Source: Coix lacryma-jobi var. lacryma-jobi
Taxonomy: Eukaryota; Streptophyta; Magnoliopsida; Poales; Poaceae
Length of the DNA: 64,000 bases
Direction of reading: 5' to 3'
Assembly (NCBI GenBank): GCA_009763385.1
Contig: CM019826.1
Location: 62,559,790-62,623,789, forward strand
Part shown: in pieces, positions 1 to 8,918 of the stretch
How the letters are laid out: each line of letters starts with the position of its first letter
Numbering within the stretch: position 1 is the stretch's first letter
Program-made: the position numbers and the translations under genes
The notes under the pieces: generated by a model
Seen by the model: only the letters and a program-made list of their open reading frames with translations
Database searches by the model: none
Told to the model about the DNA's origin: nothing

Positions 1-798
1 TTGTAGATATTGTTTTGTGGCACTCATCTTTTGTCTTGTTCCATGGATCTCATTTCTCCATGATCAGTGAGCTGTGTCTCCCTTGTGCAAGTTGTTGAAA
101 TTCATGTGTCTCTTCATCTCCAGTGTGAGTTCATCTCAGGACTTTCCCAAATTGATATTAAAAGTTTTCCTGCAGGGGTTTGTCCAACAAAATATCCAAA
201 ATCCACTATAGCATACTATCGGCTCAAAAACCAACCTAGACACCATGTCTAATTTGATTTAGGAAGGCATTTAAACCGAAGCACCATGCTTAATTTAAAA
301 ACCTTTGAAAGCAAGATCACCACTCCTAAACTAGGCACCATGCTCAATTTAAGAGATGTATGAAAGTACTTCAAACCTAAACATATACTATAGCAGATGA
401 AGGTAGTATTAAAGCATTAAAGAGATTTACTCAAATGGTGATGAGAGAGCATGATTAGTGTATAGCACATGAGCATGACTTAAAGGTAAGGCTAACCAGG
501 ATAGTAACATGGTTAGGAATGTTCGTATGTAAGTGTATCCCCCAAACTTAGATTTTGCAAACATCAAGATTGGTTGACTGTAATTCAATGTTGCATGATG
601 ATTGGTTGGACATACCTTGTGTTTGTCGTTCCTTCGAACATTTTTGCTCCAGACCTGCAAAGGTTAGTAACAAGAATACCCAAAGGAATATTGTAACAAT
701 TATATCCTTATGCTCATTACACAAGGGCAGCAGAAAGGTGAACACTGATCTGAAAAGAATGCTTGTTTTAGGACACTAAGCTTGTCTTTGGGAAACCT
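1..798 (-). other. Non-coding internal region of the Athila-like element
   Basis: No convincing coding frame. The stretch matches 44440-45160 inside the second Athila-like element nearly word for word, for example the phrases around 130-240 and 44520-44640 (cccaaattgatatt, ccactatagcatactatcgg). It is therefore element sequence that follows gag, not host DNA. Short ORFs here are incidental. Confidence 0.65.
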
Positions 799-1938
799 TC
801 AAGATGTGATTTGGTGAGTGGTTTTCCCTCCAACACCAACTTTAAGAGCACAACGAGATCTACAACATTTATGATAAACATATGAATCTACAACCACCCT
901 TTTAAAGTTTTTGTAAATAGAAAGTGTGAGGGGGTTGAAAATATCTATTGTGACAATTTTAGACAGATCAATTGAATCAGGAGATGTCTCATATGAGCAT
1001 GGATTTAAAGAGGTGTTTATGAAGTAGCTTACATGCTCTTTGATATCATCTTCCTCGATTTCAGAGAAGAACACTGAAGGATGGGGTTTATCATTTTCTA
1101 AAGTGTAGGGTGTTTTCACTATGGAAGGTTCTGTTAAAACCAAATTATTAAAAGGATTTGAAGGAATTTCAAATTTGGTTGTGTGTTCCTCCTCGCGTTG
1201 GTCGGGGTTGGGCTCGACTTCTTCTTCGGGGAATTCATCAAAAATGCCAGTGTAAGGAGTGTTTTCAAGGATGGCTTTCCCTTCACTAACAGTTTTATGA
1301 GTGAATGATCCTCCCGAAGAGGTATCAAGAAAAAGGACAGCTTCTTTGCTAAGACCATAATGAAAATGTTGTAAAATAACGTCCTTAGTCAAAGAAAGAT
1401 CTGGGCCAGTGTTGACAAGGCTCATAAATCTAGCCCAGGCTGCTCCTAGTGTCTCCTTCTCTTTTTGTTTAAAGGTAAGAATTTCTATTCGAAGGGCAGT
1501 GATTCGAGAAAGAGGGAAGAAAGCAAGACAAAATTTGTCTCGAAGTTCATCCCAATTCCCATCTACTCCTCTTACGTTATGAGCATACCACTGTTTCGCA
1601 ATTCCAAAAAGGGAGAACGGAAACAATTTCCATTTAATGGTCTCTTGTGTCATGCCCGCAATAGACAAGCAAGAACACAATTCCTCAAATTCACGAAGGT
1701 GGGTGTAAGGATTCTCGTCTTCTAGCCCAGAGAAGGGTTGCTCCCGAACCATGGCTATAAAGCCAGGACGAAATTGGTAGCCATCAGTAAAAATAGGATG
1801 TGATGATGGTGGTGGCTCCAACAATTCGCCCTTTGGAGCGGAGTATTTATAGATAGGAGTGGAATTCATGTGGTAAGAAGTGTGGTGGTGAGGTAAAGGT
1901 GGTGGTAAAAGAAAAAGGTGGTAAAAGAAAAGAAACAC
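799..1938 (-). CDS. Retrotransposon gag (Athila-like), uninterrupted 379 codons
   Basis: Gag capsid-type protein that would form the virus-like particle. The minus-strand frame is open for 379 codons. A retrotransposon-gag core lies at about residues 70-190, with motifs NPYTHLREFEELC, WKLFPFSLFGIAKQWY and DKFCLAFFP. An acidic, proline-rich segment follows (about residues 240-290). No CCHC zinc knuckle is seen, so the 3' part may be missing or diverged. The first Met lies 33 bases from the primer-binding site; a Met about 22 codons later (MNSTPIYKYS) is an equally plausible start because the first 22 residues are hydrophobic and not gag-like. It is the only gag in the window without a premature stop. 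There is no pol downstream before the window edge. Confidence 0.75.
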   Translation of the reverse strand: MFLFFYHLFLLPPPLPHHHTSYHMNSTPIYKYSAPKGELLEPPPSSHPIFTDGYQFRPGFIAMVREQPFSGLEDENPYTHLREFEELCSCLSIAGMTQETIKWKLFPFSLFGIAKQWYAHNVRGVDGNWDELRDKFCLAFFPLSRITALRIEILTFKQKEKETLGAAWARFMSLVNTGPDLSLTKDVILQHFHYGLSKEAVLFLDTSSGGSFTHKTVSEGKAILENTPYTGIFDEFPEEEVEPNPDQREEEHTTKFEIPSNPFNNLVLTEPSIVKTPYTLENDKPHPSVFFSEIEEDDIKEHVSYFINTSLNPCSYETSPDSIDLSKIVTIDIFNPLTLSIYKNFKRVVVDSYVYHKCCRSRCALKVGVGGKTTHQITS

Positions 1939-1970
1939 GGACGATTTGGTTCGAAACTAGCACAGCTATC

Positions 1971-1990
1971 GTTCCCCGGCAACGGCGCCA
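1971..1990 (-). promoter_or_regulatory. Primer-binding site, tRNA-Asp type
   Basis: On the minus strand it reads TGGCGCCGTTGCCGGGG, the classic Gypsy primer site complementary to a tRNA 3' end, usually assigned to tRNA-Asp. It lies a few bases inside the LTR edge at about 1998. The same site occurs at 45325-45344. Confidence 0.8.
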
Positions 1991-1997
1991 GAAAGCT

Positions 1998-2936
1998 CGT
2001 TGGGTATTTTAAACGCACACAGAAAGATCCGCAAGCGCACGGATACCGATGTAGCTTTCACCCGAGAGTATTCCAGGGTATCGATTTCCACGGGGAACGT
2101 GAAGTGTACTAGAAGAAACAAGAACGTCCAAGAAAAGAATGATAATATGGGTATAAAGAGAGATCTTAGGGTTTTCTAAGCAGGTCTATCTAATTAAAGG
2201 CTCACTATATTTTACTTACTTCGGGACATCAGAACACTAGCCACAGAAAGGGATGAGAAAGGGGCTAGGAAGCTCCGACTACGGTCCTACAAACACCAAC
2301 CCGAACGTGGTGGACTACGTCGACCGTCAGGGCTGTCACCACCTGGGGCTACCACAACTATCCATGGGGCTGGGTGCAAACTCAGGTAAACCCTAGTCTA
2401 GACACCACGTCTACACTAACAATTACTACTCTAATTAACTAGTATAATTAGAGCACTCAATACGAGCGGAGATCCAGTAAATGAAATAAAGAAAGAACTG
2501 AAATTAGATATAATACTTGGAAATAGTAAATGAAGAACTTGGAGATTACTTGAAGACGAACTAGATGCTGCACCAATACAATGTTGAGGAAGATCCGACA
2601 GATCTGGCTCCTCCTCACCTCTCTCCTTTCTCTCTCTCTAGATTACAACTAGATGATGAACTAGAACTAGATCTAGAGCTAGAAGATCAACTAGAGGGAT
2701 CTCTACTTCTAATTGAAACCCTAGTTTCTGATGTGGAGATGAATAATGAAGATGGAGATGCCTGGAGAGGGGGGTCTGGATCTAGTTTTATAGCCCGGAG
2801 CGTGGAACGTGAGCCCTTGGATCAAACCGACTTTGGGGACGGTGGAGATGCATCCTAGGAGGCGGTGGAAGAAGGTTCCAGAAGGCGGAGGCAAAACGGC
2901 CTCTGTGGCCGACCGGTCGGTCCCTGGGTGGTGACA
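1998..2936 (-). repeat. LTR of the Athila-like element, truncated at its 5' end
   Basis: Homologous to the 1.32-kb LTRs at 38525-39843 and 45353-46670. Shared landmarks are the atccgcaagcgcac motif near the primer-site edge, a CT-rich plus active 'ctagat' repeat tract (about 2620-2700), and gtttctgatgtggagatgaat at 2728. Homology stops near 2936 at accggtcggtccc, about 280 bases short of the expected LTR end. The degenerate TATA equivalent lies near 2790. Confidence 0.75.
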
Positions 2937-2949
2937 CTAACGTCGCTAC

Positions 2950-4522
2950 CAATGACATGCGCAATCCACTAGAGTTACCTTTTGGCTCTTCACAAGGGAA
3001 GGCACAATACCCCTCACAATTCACCGGGAGATGGCCACGAATAATCACCAACTCGTGCCAAAGCTCCTCCGCTGCTCCAAGCCGTCTAGGTGGCGGCAAC
3101 CACCAAGAGTAAAGAGAATACCTGCAGCAATAACGATCCCCAAGTGCAACAACGATCACAAGCAAATGCACTTGGAACCACTCGATCTCACTTTGATTCG
3201 CGCTATCAAGCAAGGAGATGAGTGGGAGGGAGTATGTCTCGCTCAAAGAGATGTTCAAGAGGTTAGAGAGTCAAGAGAACCCACCCCGCAGTCGGCCACA
3301 ACCTATTTATATGAAGAGGGGAAGACAACAAGTCGTTCTCCCCTTTTCCCGAGCTTCCACACCTACGGTCGGTACTACCGACGCAAGGGCCGGTACTACC
3401 GGCGGTCCAAAATGACCGTTAGGGACGCTTCCTAACACAGTCGGTAGTAGGGTCGGTAGTACTGACCACTATAGCGGTACTACCAGTAGGCCAGATCTAG
3501 ATTTACATAGAACGCCTCCAAACTTCCTCCAAACAGCGGTACTACCGACCACAAGGATCGGTACTAGCGGGGGCCGGTACTACCGGCCTTATGGCGGTAC
3601 TACCTTTAGGCCAAAACTCCTCCGAACAAAGAGTTTGCACGCTGCCCACAGAGGGGTCGGTAGTAGGGTCGGTACTACCGACTTCAGGGTCGGTACTACC
3701 GGCCTTATGGCGGTACTACCTTTAGGCCAAAACTCCTCCGAACAGAGAGTTTGTGCGCTGCCCACAGAGGGGTCGGTAGTTGGGTCTGTACTACCGAGTT
3801 TAGGGTCGGTACTACCGACTTCAGCATCCTGAACTCCTCGCTAAAACGACCATAACTCTTAGCTCCGAATTCCGATTTCGATGATCTTGGACATTTTGGA
3901 AAGCTTATTCAGAGGGCTATACATCCCACATGAATACAAGATCCAAAGCACAAAGTATTAGTACAGATTTCCAATCCAAGATCTATCGCTTCTCTTTTCA
4001 AACCAAAGATTTGTCCGAAAACTTCTCCGAGTTGATCCAATTCAACTCCACCACCTTCTCCTTTGCAAATGTGCTAACACCAACAAGTGTACATCTCATG
4101 TGCATGTGTGTTAGCATTTTCACAATCATTTTCAAAGGATTAGAGATTAGCACACTAGGTCCTAATGCATATGCATGTATGAATTCACCTAGTGGCACTT
4201 GATAACCGCAATCACGGAGATAGTCCCCTCTTAATAGTACGACTATCTATCCTAAACACGCTCACACACTCCATGGTGTCTTGAGTGCCAAAACAAAATC
4301 CCTATTTATACCTTTGCCTTGATCTCCATAGGGTTTTGCTTTTCTCTTCTTCTCTTTCTAAATGTGGAGCACTTGACCCATCTTTTGGTCATCACCACCA
4401 ATACCATGATCATCATCTAGCTCCCGCACTTGGTGTGTACCAACCTAGCTCATAAACACCTCATGAGAAAGGTTAGTACCCTAGGTGACATCAATTATCC
4501 AAAACCAAACAAGGACTTTCCA
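2950..4522 (-). repeat. 3' LTR of the TR-GAG-like element, truncated
   Basis: Collinear with 27158-28738 of the other LTR. About 480 bases corresponding to 26679-27157 are missing; there the sequence switches to the truncated Athila-like LTR. The inner edge is set by the polypurine tract just beyond 4522. A TATA-like TATAAATA on the minus strand is at 4303-4310, and a second at about 3305. Confidence 0.8.
3370..3830. repeat. Array of CGGTA-C-TACCG palindromes in the LTR
   Basis: About a dozen copies of short odd-centred palindromes such as GTCGGTACTACCGAC and GCCGGTACTACCGGC, with decayed copies (ggtagtaccg, ggtactagcg). The outer pair varies in a compensated way (T/A versus C/G). Part of the array is a 116-bp tandem duplication beginning at about 3585 and 3701. 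In the minus-strand transcript the array lies downstream of the TATA box, that is in the leader. The same array is at 27577-28045. Confidence 0.8.
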
Positions 4523-4536
4523 TCTCCCCCTTTTCG
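4523..4536 (-). other. Polypurine tract of the TR-GAG-like element
   Basis: Minus strand reads AAAAGGGGGAGA immediately before the LTR start TGGAAAGTCC. This is the expected plus-strand primer position and fixes the inner edge of the 3' LTR. Confidence 0.75.
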
Positions 4537-6786
4537 GTAATTGATGACAACCTTTCACAAAGATATGTATTTGAAAATTTGAGTCACCTCTTTGTTAGTA
4601 TTAGCTCCCCCTACATATGTGCTATAGTGTTTGGTTCAAGTTCGACACATATGCATAGATATGAAATGTGGGAGAGTAATACTATCAAATGATGCTAAGG
4701 TGTAAAGAATGGACCTTTGAAGCGTGATACCAATCGGAGTTGCCAATGTATACCATCCTTAGCACCATGGTTAGCTAGACTTACAAAAACACTAGATACC
4801 TTATGAGATCAACATTATATGAAAGGCTCTAGTACCACTTGTAAGAACAAATTATATCTAGCTACCACCTATGCATGCTAGTTTGCAAATCAACATTCAA
4901 AATTTATTTCTAGCATACACCACACAAGCATGTATATCAAGTTAAACAACTTGTGCAATGGAAGCAAGCATATGGACATGCACAAATCAAATGCAACAAC
5001 CAAGTTCATGAGCTTGCTCCCCCTACTTGTGTGCTCAAAAATCATTTTCAAGGTTTTTGATCCCCTTCATTTTATCTTTGTTACACTCTCTCCCCCTTCA
5101 TTTCCATAAAAGGTTTGCATAAAAAAGGTTTCAAATTGTTTAGAGAGAGAGGTAGTTCTTTCACATTTGGTTCAATCTAGTTCATTTGCATGAATCATTT
5201 AACACGGTTTGCTCTAGAGTAAGCTTCTTCACACATCTTGTAATGGTCATCTTACTCACGTTAGTTAAAAGTTCCATTGCTCATTCTCTAGATTAAACAC
5301 TAGGATTGCAAGCCCACAAACATGTCATATGTTACCACTAGATCAAGTAAGGCATAGAAACAATAGTGGCATCATACAAGCATCAAAATCATTTTATTTC
5401 CATGGATGAGCCTTATCACTATTTTCGGATGTCTATATGCTCTAAACAAGTCCTAATCAATGTATGTATGCATATGACAAACAATGATACCTTTGCTATC
5501 TAGGAATAGAGGATAGTCAATATGATTCCAATAATTAATAACTCTAGAATAGCAATGTGAAGTCCATTATGTAGCTTGGTGAAGACCACTTGATAGATAT
5601 GAATCGATAGAACAAATCTTTACCCATATGAAATGAAAACCACTAAAGATCAAGTGCACTATCTTGTTGTTGTGGTTGGCTTGCTTATTTATTTCTTCAT
5701 TGCTTGCATGAGAGCACCATATGAGAATACCACTTGAATTATCATGACTAGCTCTCTTTTTGGGCGTTGCTTGCTTATCTTGATCAAACTCTTGATTGCT
5801 TCTAGATCAATTCAAAACCAAACTTAGTTCCCTCAAACACTTATAAACATGATTCCAACTTGAGGGCCTTTCAATCAAGTGAATTCTAAAATTCCACAGA
5901 TTTGCAGTTTTTTTGGCAGATTCTGTATCTCTGAGTTAAAACTTCATATCTCCCAAAATATATATCAAATACCCATGAAATTTAGTGGAGATGTGCTTCA
6001 ATATGTCTTCTAGCAGCTGTAAAAATTTGAGCTTCATTGGATATATAGATTGCTACCAGATTTCATATCTTCCCACACTGCTACATGCTGAAAACTGCTG
6101 CACTTGTGTTGATAAGATCCACTCCAAAACCAAGGCATCACTTATCAAATGATCATGAAATTTGTACAGCAACTAGTATCATAGTATTAGAGCATGCATA
6201 CCAAATTTCAAGCCAATCCAAATAGACTCGATCACTCAAACATGGTTGTTATCACAGCTAGCTCAGATTTTGTAATATAGGACAGATTTCATCACTTGAG
6301 CTATTCTTCCTCAAATTCAACCAAATCTGAAATCAATTTGCTTGAATATCAACACAAGACATAAGTCCATTCAACCCACTTACTAAAGGTCATCTTGTGA
6401 ATATATCGAATTAAACTAACTCAAACTTGATCACTAAACAATTTATCCATTCAATCATCTTATAGCAAGCAACATATATATGCATATTTCCAATTCAATC
6501 AACTCATATGCACCCAAATGAATATGATCAACAAGAAATATACTTTAGTACCTCATGATCATCCATTAGCAAGCTTCTACTTCAATATTTGCAAGCAACC
6601 AAATAATTCAATAAGTCACCACAACTTGAAACATAACACTTGTATGTTGTAGCACATTTGGACATCACTTGTTGTCATGGCATTGGGATAATGATTATCA
6701 CTTTTCAATATTTTGCTCAATCATATAATCAACATAATAAATATCACTTGAACCAAGTCTCCAATGCCAATGGTACCTACAAATGA
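4537..6786 (-). other. Non-coding 3' region of the TR-GAG-like element
   Basis: AT-rich, with no ORF longer than about 60 codons on either strand, at the place where a full Copia element would carry pol. A diverged 180-bp tandem repeat is visible: tatcaaat...catgaaattt recurs at 5974 and 6154 with similar flanks, and a weaker third copy lies near 6330. No LTR, primer site or host gene is seen inside. Confidence 0.6.
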
Positions 6787-6946
6787 TCATCTACTTTTTG
6801 ATGGTACCCAAATCTTTTTGGGTCCTCCAAGGTTAGTTACTAGGCTCTTGGACACCCAAATAGCTTTCTTCTTTGAGCCCACAATAGGTGCACCAACAAA
6901 CTTAGCCTTCACACCATTAGCACCCTTGGAAAGAACATAGCAAGAA
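6787..6946 (-). pseudogene. 3' end of the TR-GAG-like gag, separated by the nested insertion
   Basis: The minus strand encodes a short C-terminal gag segment with the motifs GVKAKFVGAPIVGSKKK and GGPKKIWVPSKSR, then a stop at 6787-6789. Such Gly/Lys-rich segments followed by a WVP motif are typical of the end of SIRE-type Copia gag. It continues the frame interrupted at 24749: the two edges overlap in the bases GAA (gcaagaa on the left, gaatcat on the right), consistent with a partly deleted target duplication. It cannot be expressed as part of gag with the 17.8-kb insert in place. Confidence 0.75.
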
Positions 6947-7389
6947 TGAGAACACAAGGTTGATATGTGCCCTTGTTGTTCCCTTCCTGAGTGACAAGTG
7001 ATCGATCAACGGGCAACATGTCTCTTGGCTGTGTTGATGTGCAGGTGCGAAGCTCGGACATTGGTCGAAGGTGAGGTGAAGGTCAAGTAGGGACGTGTCT
7101 TGCCGACGGACCGGGAGCGGTGAAGGGCGGACGTGGAGATTGGACCGACGGACCGGGAGACCTGAGGACCAGCTGTGGTAGCTGGCACGTGGCGTTGACA
7201 AGCAAGAGTACATGGGGATGTGCGGTGCATCAGCCAAGTCGGGAGGAAAGTGATGGCGTCGTGACACTTGGCGGGAGGCCGAGAAGGATGGCGAATGCAC
7301 TGTGCCCGCCGTGGAGGCTGGACATGTTCCGGCATCGGTGCTAGAACTCGGGGTGTGCGAACCACATCCCGCCTACAGCGCGGGTTCGA

Positions 7390-7594
7390 TAGCTGAGCCT
7401 CGAAAAGCTACACTCGATGGTTTCCGAGTTTGGGCCTCAAAACTCGGGGTGGCTGGTTTCCGAGTTTGGGCCTCAAAACTCGGCGCGGACGGTTTCCAGG
7501 TTTGGGCCTCAAAACCTGGGTGCGCGGGTTTCTGAGTTTGGGCCACAAAACTCAGCCTGAGGACAGGTTTCCCGGTTTCGGCCTCAAAACCGGG
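7390..7594. repeat. Covarying hairpin array in U3, copy in LTR1
   Basis: Five 24-nt inverted repeats, each an 8-bp perfect stem around an 8-nt loop (GGGCCTCA or one or two changes from it). Left arms are CCGAGTTT (7424), CCGAGTTT (7460), CCAGGTTT (7496), CTGAGTTT (7532) and CCCGGTTT (7571). Right arms are the exact reverse complement in every unit. Four of the units are spaced exactly 36 bp apart. An upstream relative, TAGCT...AGCTA (7390-7410), shares the gcctc loop. The array lies about 260-460 bp upstream of the TATA box. Confidence 0.9.
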
Positions 7595-7852
7595 GGGAGG
7601 TCCGCAAAAAGGACGGTCGACGCGTGGCGGCGTGGAGAGGCTGACGCGGAGGCGATGCTATCCACGAGGTAGGCGCGGCGGTCGATTGGGCGGCACGTGG
7701 CGGCATCCTGAGGCTTGCGTCGAGGCGAAGCTAAGGGTGAGGAAGGTGCGTGGCCGTCAGATCCGCCAGCAGCAGAGTTGGACCGGGATACCCCTAGGGT
7801 TGGCCGCTTCGCTCTTGTATCTAGGGGTAGAAAGGGGATTATTGTTTTAGGC

Positions 7853-7860
7853 TATAAATA
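7853..7860 (+). promoter_or_regulatory. TATA box of LTR1
   Basis: TATAAATA followed by a CT-rich initiator region (cccctcctctccctc) about 20-30 bases downstream. The same box occurs at about 13905 and 23635. It places U3 upstream and the R/U5 leader downstream. Confidence 0.7.
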
Positions 7861-8462
7861 AGAGAGGCACCCCTCCTCTCCCTCTATCCTTGCAGTCATT
7901 TGTTTCTAAGCTCTCTCTCTCTCTCTCTAGCCCTCGCTTAGGTTCTAATCATACCTCGCTGCAAGCGATCCGCAGAGACGGGAATCATACCTCTGTGTAT
8001 TTGGATCTTTTGAGGAAACGAGACCGTATTCTCGTTGTCTCCTCGTGTGGAGGAATTTCGGCTGAAATCAAATCGTGTCTTGTGTGTTGTGTTCTTCACG
8101 TTTTGGTTTTTCATCTCCCGGAGATTTGCATCGTTCTCCCTCTCCGCGAGATGATTTTTGATTCCACTTGAATCAATTTGTTCTTGGTCGTGAGCCCCTT
8201 CTTTCTACCGAAGGAATTCTCTCCTAACCTCACGAATCCATAGATCGGGTTGATTTCGTGTTCGTTCTTCGTTCTTCCCCCTTTTATGGTGATCCACGAA
8301 TCTCTCTTGATTGACTTGGTTTGGTGCGATGATTTCTTAGGATTAGCACCCCAATACATAGAGGATCACCTGGGAGAAGTTTGATTGAAGGCTCTTTTGA
8401 TTTGGTGAAATTCCGATCGATTTGCCTTTTTGTCCCGAGCAGAATTGTGCTTTATGTTCATC

Positions 8463-8724
8463 CGCGGACAGTCCACGCCCCCAGTGGCGGACAGTCCGGG
8501 GATCAGGATTCGGCTGGTTCAGTCAGGTGCAGACCCCTGACTGTTCACTGTCTAGTGAACGGCGGACAGTCCGCGGTACAAACCCACGGACAGTTCGAGA
8601 CCTGTCCAGCAGACTTACAACACTGTTTGGTTTCTGCGTTTTTGCCGGCGGACAGTCCGGACTCCTAGTGTCGGACAGTCTGGCGTTCAGCGGATAGTCC
8701 GGGACCCTGACCCCGGACAGTCCA
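8463..8724. repeat. CGGACAGTCCG palindrome array in LTR1 leader
   Basis: Eight copies of an 11-bp odd palindrome (CGGAC-A-GTCCG) within 260 bp, about 600-870 bp downstream of the TATA box. Five of the eight have lost symmetry through transitions (for example cggatagtccg, cggacagtctg), unlike the two sister LTRs. Confidence 0.85.
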
Positions 8725-8914
8725 CGAAACTGCTGATTGTGCAGTTTTGTTCCTTGGCTTTGTCAGTTGGTTTTGGGGTTTCTCCGGAGGTTCCGCTGTA
8801 CCACTAGGACATCTCCTAGGGTATCCACCTACTCGTAGGTTGTGAACTCTCCGGTCGATTCGAGTCTTCGCTTTTGGGGTGACTTTCTGGGACAAGGGCC
8901 ATACTATTCACGAG

Positions 8915-8918
8915 TTGA
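8915..8918. other. Deletion junction with TTGA microhomology
   Basis: Sequence passes from LTR1 (cgagTTGA) to mid-integrase (TTGAtaactctcag). Intact counterparts are gagTTGAatttgagg at 14961 and agtTTGAtaactc at 18642. The 4 bases TTGA are shared, and the deleted interval corresponds to 14968-18647 (3,680 bp). Confidence 0.85.

Larger units (their letters stand above)
1..2936 (-). mobile_element. Athila-like Gypsy LTR retrotransposon, partial
   Basis: Read on the minus strand the order is LTR (about 2936 to 1998), primer-binding site (1990-1971), gag (1938-799) and a non-coding internal stretch running off the window at base 1. The LTR is cut at about 2936, where sequence of a different LTR begins, so the 5' end of the element is missing. 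LTR, primer site and the 1-780 stretch are homologous to the element at 38525-46670, which has lost its gag. Assignment to the Athila branch is an inference from gag style and the Asp-type primer site; no RT or integrase is visible here to confirm it. Confidence 0.75.
6947..8918 (+). repeat. LTR1 of the Copia array, 3' end deleted
   Basis: Starts TGAGAACACAAGG at 6947 and runs collinear with LTR2 to cgagttga, then switches to integrase sequence (taactctcag) instead of the LTR end. It is visibly more mutated than LTR2 and LTR3; for example 5 of its 8 CGGACAGTCCG palindromes are broken while all 8 are intact in the other two copies. Confidence 0.85.

Noticed and set aside
7390..7594. Considered a CRISPR-like array because of regularly spaced palindromic repeats.
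   Set aside because: The context is a plant LTR, the spacers are a constant short linker and the repeats vary in their arms; no relation to CRISPR.
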